Source of the DNA: a virus
IMG/VR virus record: IMGVR_UViG_3300045012_000235
Coordinates: 1-64,000 of that record
DNA: 64,000 nt
Strand: one strand, 5' to 3'
Below, piece by piece: positions 15,157 to 24,186 of this stretch. Numbering within the stretch: position 1 is the stretch's first letter; each line of letters begins with the position of its first letter. The notes beneath the pieces were generated by a model. That model was given only the letters and a program-made list of their open reading frames with translations, was not told the origin of the DNA and did not search any database. The translations under genes and the position numbers were made by a program.

Positions 15157-17673
15157 ATGACTCTCCCCATCAACAATCAGGTTTACACCGCCGCGTACGC
15201 GGGCGCGCTTGCCGGCATGGGCGTTGGGTCGCGCATGCTTTCAGCGAATACGAGCATCGCGTCGCTCGCGGGAGCGTGGGCGTCCTCGTTCGACGCCGTG
15301 TGGAACTCGGCGACGCAGATCGACCAGCTCCAGCACGACGCCATCCAGAACGCCAGCACCGCTGCATGGTTGAGCCTGAGCAACATCCTCGTCGACTCCA
15401 CCACGCTCGCCCCCGCGACGTACACCAACCAGATCCAGCAAATCGTCGCCCAGATCGCGGCCGGTGAAAGCTACTTCACGAGCCAGGGCAACACGCCCCC
15501 GCCCTACGGCGGAGGGGGCGGCAGCATCAACCCGCTCATGGCGGCGCTCGTCTTCGTCGCCACGCTGGCCACTCCAGGCATCAGTCAAACGGCGCCCGCC
15601 GGAACCGGCAACCAGACGGGTTACACCACGACCTTGTCCGCCCAAAATGGGCAGACCAACAACCCAGGCCAGGGCGGGCAGGGCGGCAACTACGTTATCC
15701 AAGGTGGGGCCGGCGGAGGCAGTTCGACCGCAGTCGCCAACACCAACGGCGGCAACGTCATCGCCGAGCCGGGCGCTGCAGGCACCGGCGGTTCTGGGGC
15801 AGCAGGGCACTCCGGGTATTTTATCGTCTCCCCAGCCGGCGTTCCCGCCATCCAGATGGGGTTCGTCTCTGGCTCCGTGCCGGCTCTCTGGAATGGAGGT
15901 GTTTCGCCCTCGACGTCCAACTACGGACTGACGCTCGCATCGACACAAACCACGCTCAACTCGCCGTCGCTGCCGCTGTCTCTCTCGATTGCCAACATCT
16001 CGATCTGGGAAATCGCCGCTGTCGGTGGTGCGTCGACTCTTGCTCTCGGCACACCGAGCAGCACCAACTTTGCGCTGTCGACCGACGGACTCACCGAGAC
16101 CACCGTCAACGCCCCAGCAAATGGCGTGCTCGAGTTTCAAATTGGCGGAGACCTGGCGTGGCAAATGGGATTCGTGGGCAGCACCACGTTGCTCTGGAGC
16201 AACGCGGGCGGTTCGCCTGGAATCTCCAATTACATCCTTGCCGTCAACGACAGCACGGACAATGTTGCGCTCAACGCGCCCAGCACGGGGCTCGTTCAAT
16301 TTTCTCAAGCAGGCACCAACATCTGGGAGATGGGACTGATTGGGGGTACCACCTCCGCGCTCTACAGCAACATCGCCACCCCCAACTCGAGCAACTACAC
16401 GCTGTCCGAGAACTCGAGCGAGACCATCATCAACGGTCCAACCAGTGGGTACGTGTTCTCGAGCGTCAACGGCGTACCGTTTCTCAAGTTCGGCGCTCTC
16501 GTAGGGCTCTCGACCGGAAGCGCCATCTACGGCAGTGCGGCCACGCCCACCGCCAACAATTTCATGATCGCGACGGACAACGTGTCCGTCACGCAAGTCA
16601 ATGCACCCACCACGACGGGTTACGTCGACTTGTCCAACGGTGGCACGGTCAACTGGCAATTCGGTGTCATTGCCGGAGGATCTTCTCCGGCCATCTACAG
16701 CGCCGGATCCACCACCTCCACCGGGTTTACTCTTCTCAGCACCAACGCCATCACGATACTCAATGTCCCATCTTCGTCGGGACTCATTGGACTTTCCGCC
16801 CAAGCTGGGGTGATGTGGCAATTCAGCAACGTCCCGAGCACAAGCCTGAACGGCATTTACGGCGGTTCGGTATCCATTTCTTCGACCAACTACGCGTTTG
16901 CGTGGGAGTCCAGCACCACCATCGTCAACGGTCCGGGTAGCATCATCTTCGCCAACAACGGTGTGTCCGAATGGCAGATGCAGCCGCTTTCAGGCGCCGC
17001 TGCACTCTACGCCAACGCCGTCTCTCCCGGCTCAAGCAATTTTACATTGCTCGTGACTCCGGCCGGAGGAACGGTCCTCAACGCGCAGGCCGGTTCGCCC
17101 AGCACAGGTGCGGTCAGTTTTGCCGTGGACGGAACTGTCTGCTTCGGCATGTCCAACAGTGGCAGCGGGATCAATCAGCTCATTGCAGGCAACTTCCAGA
17201 GCACTCCATGTTTCGAAGTGGACAGCACCGGCAATGTTGAAATTATCGCACCCAACACAGGCGGTGACGTTGCCATTACAGCCGGCGGGAGTGCAGGGGG
17301 AGAGCTTGTTTTCTCCGTAGCCAGTGGAGAAGTGCTGGTGCTTGGCGGCACAGGGCTCGAGTTTGGAAGCGTCTCGTTCACTCTCACCACAGCCAACGCC
17401 ACGCTCACCGCAGCGGAAGCTGCCACAGCCATCAAAATCATTTTGACGGGCAGCATCACGGCATCCAGCCTCACGTTTACTTTCCCGGCCTCCAACGGCA
17501 TTTACTTTGTCGACATGTCCGGCCTCGGCATCGGCGCTGGCAATCAGCTCTTTTTCCGCAATGCCAACGGCGACACCGCCACCTTCCCCATCACCTCCAC
17601 TTCGCTCGCCAATTCCACGTTGGCTGTCGTGAGTGTCACCTCGACGACCGTTGCCGTTTCCTACATGTCCTAA
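15157..17673 (+). CDS. Large beta-repeat fibre/tailspike-like protein
   Basis: 838 aa with AAGGA upstream. The N-terminal ~110 residues (VYTAAYAGALAGMGVGSRM ... FDAVWNSATQ ... ATYTNQIQQI) are homologous to the N-terminus of the protein at 18120-18815, so this is probably an assembly or anchor domain. After a Gly-rich linker, residues about 210-690 consist of degenerate repeats of about 45 residues with the pattern N-x-P-x-S-G-x-[VL]-x-[FL]-x...W-x-[MF]-G...S-N-Y/F, suggesting a beta-helix or beta-prism trimer. The C-terminus ends in short strands (TLAVVSVTSTTVAVSYMS). Likely receptor-binding. Confidence 0.75.
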   Translation: MTLPINNQVYTAAYAGALAGMGVGSRMLSANTSIASLAGAWASSFDAVWNSATQIDQLQHDAIQNASTAAWLSLSNILVDSTTLAPATYTNQIQQIVAQIAAGESYFTSQGNTPPPYGGGGGSINPLMAALVFVATLATPGISQTAPAGTGNQTGYTTTLSAQNGQTNNPGQGGQGGNYVIQGGAGGGSSTAVANTNGGNVIAEPGAAGTGGSGAAGHSGYFIVSPAGVPAIQMGFVSGSVPALWNGGVSPSTSNYGLTLASTQTTLNSPSLPLSLSIANISIWEIAAVGGASTLALGTPSSTNFALSTDGLTETTVNAPANGVLEFQIGGDLAWQMGFVGSTTLLWSNAGGSPGISNYILAVNDSTDNVALNAPSTGLVQFSQAGTNIWEMGLIGGTTSALYSNIATPNSSNYTLSENSSETIINGPTSGYVFSSVNGVPFLKFGALVGLSTGSAIYGSAATPTANNFMIATDNVSVTQVNAPTTTGYVDLSNGGTVNWQFGVIAGGSSPAIYSAGSTTSTGFTLLSTNAITILNVPSSSGLIGLSAQAGVMWQFSNVPSTSLNGIYGGSVSISSTNYAFAWESSTTIVNGPGSIIFANNGVSEWQMQPLSGAAALYANAVSPGSSNFTLLVTPAGGTVLNAQAGSPSTGAVSFAVDGTVCFGMSNSGSGINQLIAGNFQSTPCFEVDSTGNVEIIAPNTGGDVAITAGGSAGGELVFSVASGEVLVLGGTGLEFGSVSFTLTTANATLTAAEAATAIKIILTGSITASSLTFTFPASNGIYFVDMSGLGIGAGNQLFFRNANGDTATFPITSTSLANSTLAVVSVTSTTVAVSYMS

Positions 17674-17694
17674 ACACTTTCCGGAGTTTTACTC

Positions 17695-18114
17695 ATGAAA
17701 CACTTCCAGGTCCCGTACCCCGTCAAGGGTAGACCACTCAAAGCATCAACCGATCCCAACCTTCCGTCTCCCCCTGCTGTCGAGTGGGTGTTCATTCGAG
17801 TCGCCACGCTCTTGTGGCTCGAGGACACACGCCCGACGCAAACACCGGACGGCAAGGGATTCTCGATCGTCAAGCAGCGCCGATGGATCCGGGTCATCGA
17901 CAAGTTCGAGGCGGCCGAGGCGGGCGACTGGATCAGCCTCGACGACGAGGACTACGCCGCGCTCAAGCAAGTGGTGGAGGCCCCATCGCGCGCCTTCGCC
18001 GCCGCCGACATGCGCGCGTGCATCTCCTTTTCCGACGCCGTCCTCGCCGCAGTCGACGAGCTCCCGACCACCCACGTCAACGGGTCCAAAGAGAAGGCGA
18101 AGACAGCTTCTTAG
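17695..18114 (+). CDS. Hypothetical protein between fibre genes
   Basis: 139 aa, CCGGAG upstream. Contains EWVFIRVATLLWLEDTR and RRWIRVIDKFEAAEAGDW, a compact alpha/beta pattern with conserved-looking Trp residues. Its position between two fibre genes suggests a fibre assembly factor (chaperone-like), by analogy with phage tail-fibre loci; no sequence motif proves this. Confidence 0.65.
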   Translation: MKHFQVPYPVKGRPLKASTDPNLPSPPAVEWVFIRVATLLWLEDTRPTQTPDGKGFSIVKQRRWIRVIDKFEAAEAGDWISLDDEDYAALKQVVEAPSRAFAAADMRACISFSDAVLAAVDELPTTHVNGSKEKAKTAS

Positions 18115-18119
18115 TTCCA

Positions 18120-18815
18120 ATGAGCTACGTGCCCAAAAACGCGGTTGTGTACGGAGCTGCGATGGCCGGGGCGCTGGCGGCCTTGAGCCCTGGCGTCAAC
18201 GCCTTCTCCGCCACCACGTTCGCCAACGTCGCGCAGGCGTACGCGCAAGAGTTCGACACGCTCTGGGGCACGACGAAAGCGAGTCAAGTCGATACGCAAT
18301 CGATCTACGGGTCTAGCTTCCTCTTCTTTCTCGGCAAGCAAAACGGTCCGAACGGCAACATCCGCGTCACCGCGAACACCACCAACCCAGCGACGTACGC
18401 GGCCACCTGCCGAGCTCTGATTACGGTCGTGCAGCTCGGTCAAGGGGTCGTCACCGGCTTCTCGCCGCCGTATCTATTTTTGCCACCCTCCATCCTGGCC
18501 AATCCGGGATCGACCACCAATCTTCCGCAGGGGCCCGTCAACAACGTCCTCGCCACATCCACGGGCAGCGCAGCCAAGATCATCCTGCCCGCGGCTCCGG
18601 TCGACGGGGACGCGGTGATCGTCCACAACCTCGGCGCGTCCGTCTCGTCCCCCACGCTCGTCACGGCCACGGGCGGCAGCGCGCTCGAGAACCCTGGCGA
18701 CCCCGGGAACTTCAGCGCGGTCAACGGCACGATCGCCCTGACCGGTCAAGGGCAGTGCGTCTGGTGGCAATACCAGCTCAGTCGAGTGCAGTGGACGCTG
18801 CTCGTCAACTCCTAG
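18120..18815 (+). CDS. Fibre-head protein with shared N-terminal domain
   Basis: 231 aa from ATG 18120, five bases after the preceding stop. The N-terminal half is homologous to that of the 838-aa protein ([17 protein letters not shown] ... [12 protein letters not shown] ... [12 protein letters not shown]). The C-terminal ~95 residues ([18 protein letters not shown] ... [18 protein letters not shown]) are homologous to the head of the collagen fibre at 26980-27675. The gene is therefore a mosaic that joins one anchor domain to a head used elsewhere. Confidence 0.75.
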   Translation: MSYVPKNAVVYGAAMAGALAALSPGVNAFSATTFANVAQAYAQEFDTLWGTTKASQVDTQSIYGSSFLFFLGKQNGPNGNIRVTANTTNPATYAATCRALITVVQLGQGVVTGFSPPYLFLPPSILANPGSTTNLPQGPVNNVLATSTGSAAKIILPAAPVDGDAVIVHNLGASVSSPTLVTATGGSALENPGDPGNFSAVNGTIALTGQGQCVWWQYQLSRVQWTLLVNS

Positions 18816-18825
18816 GATCGCTTCG

Positions 18826-20091
18826 ATGCCCAATCCGCGCGAAACGTGTCCGACCGGTCCGACCGGCAGTGGCGGCCCTGGACCGACCGGACCGACCGGG
18901 CCTGCCGGTTCTGGCTCCGGTGCGGGCGGAACAGGTCCGACAGGCGCTGCATCGACGGTGACAGGACCGACCGGCGCGACGGGTCCATCGGGGACAGGAG
19001 CAACCGGACCCGCCTCCGCGGTGACCGGACCTACGGGCGCAACCGGTCCTACCGGCGCAGCCTCCACGGTGACCGGACCTACGGGCGCGACCGGTCATAC
19101 CGGTGGGACGGGGCCCACAGGCGCTTCGGTGACCGGACCCACGGGCCCTGGAGGAGGGGGCGGAGGTCCACTGGTTGCGGTTGTTTTCAATCCAACTCCA
19201 ACGGTGGCCTCGACGTCGATCGTCTCCGCACGTTCTGCCAACCAATCCCCCATTACTTCAGGTCCGCTCAACGGCGGTACCAATCTCGGAAGCGACACAT
19301 CGGGGGGCACAACAGGCGTCTCGGCCGATTACGCCACCGTCAGCGGCGGCGATCAAAATGTGGCCAGCGCACAGTACGCCACCGTCCCCGGCGGTATGGG
19401 AAACACAGCATCGCAGCTCTACGCGTACGCGGAAGGTGTAGGGTCTACGTCGAGCGGTGTCGCTTCTCACGCGGAAGGGGCCAGCACGGCCTCTGGCACT
19501 TTCGCTCATACGGAGGGAACGGGAACGGCCTCTGGTGAGGGATCCCATGCCGAGGGAATACTCACCACGGCGCTCGGTCTCGGAGCGCACGCCGAAGGCT
19601 ATTGCTCGTGGGCCGGTCGCGATGGCCAACACGCGCAAGCGTCCGGCGCATTCAACCCATCCACACCGACCGCAGTCAGTGTCGCCCAAACAAGCGTCCT
19701 GGTCATGAGGGGGCAGACACAAGGACTGGTCGCGAACGAGACGGTCGCGCTTGGCTATGGAGGCGCCGTCGCGCCACCGACCGACACGTTTGAGCTCGAC
19801 AACGGCAAGGCGTACATCGTCAGCGTCGAGCTGGTCGTTCGCGCCGTCATCGGCGGCACCCCCACAACGCGATCCATGACACTCAAAGCCTCCGCTCGAT
19901 GCGACAGCGGAACCGCGACCATTGCAGGGACAAATACGGGCGAGTCGTTCGGCGACGCTGGTTTCGCCACCGCCACGCTGACGATTACCGCGTCCACCAA
20001 CACGCTCGTCATCACCTTCGGAACGGGATCGGGTGTCACCGCCGAGGCAAATGTTGTTGCACGTGTCCAGTTCACGGAAGTTACCAACTGA
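18826..20091 (+). CDS. Collagen-shaft fibre with YadA-head-like repeats
   Basis: 421 aa. It lacks the usual anchor peptide and begins [19 protein letters not shown]. Collagen-like repeats extend to about residue 112. Residues about 145-280 are left-handed-beta-roll-type repeats of the YadA/trimeric-autotransporter head kind: [31 protein letters not shown] and several SHAEGxxTxAxG units. The C-terminal ~130 residues form a beta-rich domain ([19 protein letters not shown] ... [19 protein letters not shown]). All three parts favour trimers. Likely an adhesin/receptor-binding fibre. Confidence 0.8.
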   Translation: MPNPRETCPTGPTGSGGPGPTGPTGPAGSGSGAGGTGPTGAASTVTGPTGATGPSGTGATGPASAVTGPTGATGPTGAASTVTGPTGATGHTGGTGPTGASVTGPTGPGGGGGGPLVAVVFNPTPTVASTSIVSARSANQSPITSGPLNGGTNLGSDTSGGTTGVSADYATVSGGDQNVASAQYATVPGGMGNTASQLYAYAEGVGSTSSGVASHAEGASTASGTFAHTEGTGTASGEGSHAEGILTTALGLGAHAEGYCSWAGRDGQHAQASGAFNPSTPTAVSVAQTSVLVMRGQTQGLVANETVALGYGGAVAPPTDTFELDNGKAYIVSVELVVRAVIGGTPTTRSMTLKASARCDSGTATIAGTNTGESFGDAGFATATLTITASTNTLVITFGTGSGVTAEANVVARVQFTEVTN

Positions 20092-20103
20092 AGTGATGCG
20101 GGA

Positions 20104-21153
20104 ATGTCCTTCGTCATCGGTCGCGGACGTTACAGAGGAGAGGCGTACCCCACGGCGCCGGGCATCGGTGGCGGTGGCAGCGGTACGGGAGCGACCGGAC
20201 CGAGAGGTCAAACGGGTCCAAGCGGTGCAACGGGACCCGCGGGCAGCGCATCGCTCACCGGCGCCACGGGCGCGATCGGACCGACCGGATCAACTGGAGG
20301 AACTGGCGCAACCGGACCTACGGGCGCTGCATCCACGGTCACGGGACCGACGGGCGCGAGCGGGCCGACGGGTACGACAGGCCCCGCGGGCGCTGCATCC
20401 AACACAGGATCGACCGGCGCCACGGGACCTACAGGCGCGGTAGGGACGGGACCGACAGGTTCCACTGGCGCCGCATCGACGATCACAGGATCGACGGGCC
20501 CGACCGGCGCAGGCACCACAGGCCCCACCGGAGCCGCATCCGTCGTCACCGGACCGACCGGGCCGACTGGAACAACAGGGCCGTCCTCGACTGTCACCGG
20601 GCCCACAGGACCCTCGGGTCCGACGGGGGCGGCATCCACGGTCACGGGACCCACGGGCAACACAGGCAACACAGGACCCACCGGTGCAGCGTCCACTGTC
20701 ACCGGCCCCACGGGTCCGACTGGAGCCGCGTCAACTGTTACAGGACCGACAGGCGCAACGGGACCCACCGGCGCAACCGGAGCGACGGGTCCAGCCGCCA
20801 CGGTCACACAGGCGTACGTGCTCGAGTCCGCAAGCCCCTACACCGCTCTGGCAACCGATCAGCTGATTCTCGTCGACAACGCGCTCGGGAGCACCGTCGT
20901 CACCGTCAACATGCCAGCCGCGCCAGTCGCCGGGCAACGGCACACCGTCAAGTGGTGGAAATCGAATGCGACGCCAGCCGGTCCGCCCATCATCAGCGGC
21001 AACGGCAACAACATCGAATCCTGGACGGCGGCTACTGGAAGTAGCGGTACTGCGGCCACCACCACCATCAATCAAATCGGCGGAGAAGGAACATGGGAAT
21101 GGGCACCGACCGTGAGCGGAACCGCTGTCAATCGATGGGTTTTGGTGGCGTGA
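20104..21153 (+). CDS. Collagen-shaft fibre protein 2
   Basis: 349 aa. Shared anchor [20 protein letters not shown] and [13 protein letters not shown], then G-x-y repeats to about residue 235. The ~115-residue head begins [17 protein letters not shown] and contains [20 protein letters not shown] and [19 protein letters not shown], a compact beta-sandwich-like fold. It overlaps the small lipoprotein-like frame by one base. No dispersed motif precedes it; it follows the YadA-like gene in an operon. Confidence 0.8.
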   Translation: MSFVIGRGRYRGEAYPTAPGIGGGGSGTGATGPRGQTGPSGATGPAGSASLTGATGAIGPTGSTGGTGATGPTGAASTVTGPTGASGPTGTTGPAGAASNTGSTGATGPTGAVGTGPTGSTGAASTITGSTGPTGAGTTGPTGAASVVTGPTGPTGTTGPSSTVTGPTGPSGPTGAASTVTGPTGNTGNTGPTGAASTVTGPTGPTGAASTVTGPTGATGPTGATGATGPAATVTQAYVLESASPYTALATDQLILVDNALGSTVVTVNMPAAPVAGQRHTVKWWKSNATPAGPPIISGNGNNIESWTAATGSSGTAATTTINQIGGEGTWEWAPTVSGTAVNRWVLVA

Positions 21154-21296
21154 TGAGACACATTTCGTTCGCAGCTGCTCTCGCCCTCTGCGCGCTCGTC
21201 GCCGGCGTCTGCAACTAGAGTGGCGGTTCTGGATCGGGCACCGGAGCGGCTGGAACGAACGGAAGCGGCGTGACCTTGGTAACAATCACGAGTTGA
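21153..21296 (+). pseudogene. Small secreted/lipoprotein-like frame broken by an amber codon
   Basis: ATG 21153 opens a signal-peptide-like sequence [20 protein letters not shown] followed by Asn and a TAG at 21216-21218. The same frame continues after the TAG for 25 Ser/Gly/Thr-rich codons (SGGSGSGTGAAGTNGSG...) to a TGA at 21294-21296. This looks like a lipoprotein gene interrupted by a nonsense mutation, or a case of stop-codon readthrough. The lipobox is not canonical (AGVC). Confidence 0.45.
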
Positions 21297-21331
21297 CGGT
21301 GAGTGACGACGTAGCCTACCGTCGTCCTCTA
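21293..21331 (+). promoter_or_regulatory. Leaderless promoter of the glycan operon
   Basis: TTGACG (21293-21298), 18 bases, TACCGT (21317-21322), 8 bases, ATG. It is almost identical over about 30 bases to the promoter at 22563. No ribosome site is present, so transcription probably starts at or just before the ATG. Confidence 0.65.
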
Positions 21332-22557
21332 TGTTTCATGCCATCCACCGGTGCCGGGTTTGTGGATCGACGAACCTCGAACCCGTGGTGGGCCTCGGCA
21401 CCCAGGCGCTGACGGGAGTCTTTCCGAGAGCGGCCGGTGCGAAAATTACACGCGGGCCGCTCGAGGTCGTTCGGTGCGCAGGCGACTGCGGTCTCGTCCA
21501 GCTCCGCCACAGCTACGATCCCGACGAACTGTACGGTGGCGATTACGGCTACCGGTCGTCTCTAAACCGTTCGATGGTCGATCACCTGCGCGAGACGGTG
21601 GAAAGCCTAGCGGCGCGCGTGCCCGTCGGCCCAGGCGACGTCGTTCTCGACATCGGAAGCAACGACGGCACGACGCTTTCGTTTTATCCGGAAGCTGCCA
21701 CGCTCATCGGGATCGACCCCACCGCCGCAAAGTTCGCAAAGTACTACAGGCCTCACATCACGGTCGTTCCCGAGTTCTTCACGGCCGGCGCATTCCTCGT
21801 CGCGAGCGGCGGCAAGAAGGCCAAGATCATCACATCGATCGCGATGTTTTACGATCTCGAAAGTCCACTGGACTTCATGAAGCACGTCCACGCTGTTCTC
21901 GCCGAGGGTGGCGTCTGGCACGCGGAAATGAGCTACCTGCCGTCGATGCTCGCGGCAACCGCCTACGACACCATCTGCCACGAGCACGCCGAGTACTACT
22001 CACTCGCGACGATCGTCTGGATGGCCGACCGTGTGGGCTTCTCGATCGTCGATGCGTCACTCAACGACACCAACGGGGGAAGCTTTGCGCTCACGTTCTC
22101 CTTAGCCCAACCTGGCGAAACGACGCACGCACCCGTCGTCCTTCAAATGCTCGAAGCCGAACGGCTCGCCGGACTCTCACCGTTCACTCGGTTCGCGGAT
22201 CGTGTCGCCGCGCACAAGCGCGACCTTCGCGGTCTCCTCGAAGACCTGTCCTCGCGGGGCGCGCGTGTGCTCGGGATGGGTGCGTCAACCAAAGGCAACG
22301 TCGTCCTGCAGTACTGCGGGATCGGACGGGATTTGCTGCCATTCATTGCCGAGGTGAACCAGGACAAGATCGGAGGCGTCACCCCCGGGACGGAGATCCC
22401 GATCGTGTCCGAAGAGGCGGCTCTCGCCATGAAGCCTGACGTCTTCCTGGTGCTGCCGTGGCATTTTCGGGAGAGCATGATTCGCCGAATGGGGCCGGCT
22501 CTTGATGAGGGGGTCAAACTCCTCTTCCCGCTGCCGACGATCTCGTTCTTCCCCTGA
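21331..22557 (+). CDS. Sugar C-methyltransferase-like protein (Methyltransf_13/14 architecture)
   Basis: 408 aa. The N-terminal zinc-binding part has CRVCGSTNLEPVVGLG and a later CAGDCGLVQL, as in deoxysugar C-methyltransferases. The central SAM-binding domain shows VVLDIGSNDGTTL (motif I) and LIGIDP. A typical ICHEHAEYYSLATI segment and DTNGGSF follow, which are characteristic of NDP-hexose C-3 methyltransferases (TylC3/CloU type). The C-terminal domain has RVLGMGASTKGNVVLQYCG. The length fits the family. Product: probably a C-methylated nucleotide-deoxysugar for the glycosyltransferases downstream. Confidence 0.85.
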   Translation: MFHAIHRCRVCGSTNLEPVVGLGTQALTGVFPRAAGAKITRGPLEVVRCAGDCGLVQLRHSYDPDELYGGDYGYRSSLNRSMVDHLRETVESLAARVPVGPGDVVLDIGSNDGTTLSFYPEAATLIGIDPTAAKFAKYYRPHITVVPEFFTAGAFLVASGGKKAKIITSIAMFYDLESPLDFMKHVHAVLAEGGVWHAEMSYLPSMLAATAYDTICHEHAEYYSLATIVWMADRVGFSIVDASLNDTNGGSFALTFSLAQPGETTHAPVVLQMLEAERLAGLSPFTRFADRVAAHKRDLRGLLEDLSSRGARVLGMGASTKGNVVLQYCGIGRDLLPFIAEVNQDKIGGVTPGTEIPIVSEEAALAMKPDVFLVLPWHFRESMIRRMGPALDEGVKLLFPLPTISFFP

Positions 22558-22562
22558 ACCGA

Positions 22563-22600
22563 TTGACGTTGAGTGACAACGTAGCTTACCGTTACCGGCA
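22563..22600 (+). promoter_or_regulatory. Second leaderless promoter in the glycan operon
   Basis: TTGACG (22563-22568), 18 bases, TACCGT (22587-22592), 7 bases, ATG at 22600. About 27 of 30 bases match the promoter at 21293, so the two units are co-regulated. Confidence 0.65.
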
Positions 22601-23244
22601 TGCTTCTGCGCCGATCGAATGGCGAACCAGTTGAACTGAACCCTCGCGGTCAAGCCGGCCAGGACCGCTTCGCATTCGCCGTGACGGGTAGGCCAGAGAC
22701 GGGGGCATTTCTCGACATTGGTTCCGGTGATCCGATCATCTACAACAACAGCTGCATGCTCGAGGAGTACGGTTGGCGTGGCCTTTTGGTCGACCGGTGC
22801 GATTGCAAGGACGTGGGACTCTTCCGGAGGACCCCCTTCTTACAAGCCGACGCCATGTCGATCGACTGGGTCACCACACTCATCGCGAACGAGCTCGGTC
22901 CGCGCATTGACTACCTTTCATTCGACCTCGACAACGACGGCGAATCCGCGCTCACACGACTGCCGTGGCAGAGTGTGCGATTCTCCTGCATGACCGTCGA
23001 GCATGACGGCTACCGGTTCGGCGACGGGCCACGCGCGGCGATGCGACAGCTTCTGCTCGGTCACGGCTACCGGCTGCTGTGTCCCGACGTCGTGCTCGAC
23101 GGGTTCGGCGCCTTCGAAGACTGGTGGGTCGATCCGAGCAGCGTCGCTACGTCCGTAGCGGACTCCTTCGCGACCACCGGTCCAACGAACTGGCAAGAAA
23201 TCATCACGAAAGGCGAGCAATGGCCGAAACGCTCGGTAGCCTGA
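22600..23244 (+). CDS. FkbM-like methyltransferase
   Basis: 214 aa. GAFLDIGSGDPIIYNNSCML is a SAM-binding motif I in the form used by FkbM-family enzymes; YGWRGLLVDRCDCKDV, then FLQADAMSIDW, IDYLSFDLDNDGE and FSCMTVEHDGY follow in the expected order. FkbM enzymes O-methylate sugars or other hydroxyls. Its end overlaps the DUF4254-like gene by 25 bases. Likely caps or decorates the same glycan made by this operon. Confidence 0.75.
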   Translation: MLLRRSNGEPVELNPRGQAGQDRFAFAVTGRPETGAFLDIGSGDPIIYNNSCMLEEYGWRGLLVDRCDCKDVGLFRRTPFLQADAMSIDWVTTLIANELGPRIDYLSFDLDNDGESALTRLPWQSVRFSCMTVEHDGYRFGDGPRAAMRQLLLGHGYRLLCPDVVLDGFGAFEDWWVDPSSVATSVADSFATTGPTNWQEIITKGEQWPKRSVA

Positions 23245-23459
23245 TCGACAAGTTGACGATATGCAACGTACGTATCTGGCATCTCATTGAGAAGCAGCGC
23301 GACCGGAGTCTACCCGACAGCGAGCGTCTCTCGGCGGCCGATGCTGCCGATCGCGTCAACGGGCAGCGCAGCAAACTCATTGACGAGATTGATCGTTTCG
23401 TCGCAGACACCGTGACCGGCAAGGTAAAAATACTCACCGATCCGAAAGAGAAGATGTGA
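23220..23459 (+). CDS. DUF4254-like small protein
   Basis: 79 aa from ATG 23220. LGSLIDKLTICNVRIWHL resembles the LxDLIDKLTIxxLRxWH core of DUF4254 proteins, which often neighbour glycosyltransferases in bacterial polysaccharide loci. The rest is helical and charged. It overlaps the FkbM-like gene and ends two bases before the next gene. Its biochemical role is unknown. Confidence 0.65.
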   Translation: MAETLGSLIDKLTICNVRIWHLIEKQRDRSLPDSERLSAADAADRVNGQRSKLIDEIDRFVADTVTGKVKILTDPKEKM

Positions 23460-23460
23460 C

Positions 23461-24186
23461 GTGACCGACCCGATCACATACCTGGGTGGCGGCTCGCTCG
23501 GTGATTTCTTCCACCAACTTAGTGTGGTGAAAGAAACGTTTCTGAACACCGGTCGTCAAGGACGCGTTTACATCTCGGACCGCGGCTACCCGTTCGGGCT
23601 CGGACTCGATCGCGCGTACGCGGACCTGACGACGATCGTGTCAAGCCAGGACTACGTGGAGAGCTTTCATATTCACGGCGACGAACATATCGACGTCGAC
23701 CTCTCCTCCTGGAGGCAGTCCCCGCTACTCTACCGGGAAAACTGGCACGCTATCTTCGAGAGCACCTTCCATGTGCCCTGGGGCTTGCACAAGTGGCTAA
23801 CACTGCCAGCGAGCGGGTACAAGGACACAATCCTGATCGGGCTGTCGACAAGGCGACTGCCGACTGTGGACTGGAGTTTCTTGCAACGTCTGCCGGGCCA
23901 CGCCCTGTTCGTGACGGATAGACAGGACGAACTGGATAACTGGCGAACCATGACGTCGTCCGATCTGCCGACCAAGATCTTTCCCAGTTTGTTCGATCTC
24001 CACTGCGCAATTCACGCCTGCCGGCTCTTCATCGGAAACTTGTCGAGCCCACTCGCGGTGGCTATGTCAGCACACCGCCCGTGCATTGGCTTGCGCTGTC
24101 ACGAAATCGACGACGTGCACGTCACAGGACTCACGCCGCATCTACCACATTTTCAACTTGCCGATCGAGATCCGATATTCCCATGA
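23461..24186 (+). CDS. Glycosyltransferase-like protein (GT9/GT-B-like)
   Basis: 241 aa from GTG 23461. YLGGGSLGDFFHQLSVVKE resembles the acceptor-side GGxxGD loop, and CRLFIGNLSSPLAVAMSAHRP followed by CIGL resembles the donor-binding 'GxxSGxxHLAxAxxxPxIxL' segment of GT9-type heptosyltransferases, though it is shorter than those enzymes. It is fused by ATGA overlap to the large trimodular glycosyltransferase. Probable role: adding one sugar in the glycan assembled by this operon. Confidence 0.6.
   Translation: MTDPITYLGGGSLGDFFHQLSVVKETFLNTGRQGRVYISDRGYPFGLGLDRAYADLTTIVSSQDYVESFHIHGDEHIDVDLSSWRQSPLLYRENWHAIFESTFHVPWGLHKWLTLPASGYKDTILIGLSTRRLPTVDWSFLQRLPGHALFVTDRQDELDNWRTMTSSDLPTKIFPSLFDLHCAIHACRLFIGNLSSPLAVAMSAHRPCIGLRCHEIDDVHVTGLTPHLPHFQLADRDPIFP

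Noticed and set aside
15241-16821. A 526-codon minus-strand frame opposite the 838-aa fibre gene
   Set aside because: Gly/Arg/Val-rich shadow of a GC-rich gene; the plus-strand protein has clear repeats and a homologous N-terminus.
24081-24182. N-terminal extension of the trimodular glycosyltransferase
   Set aside because: The extension overlaps the upstream coding sequence by 100 bases; ATG 24183 gives a standard GT2 start and an ATGA overlap.
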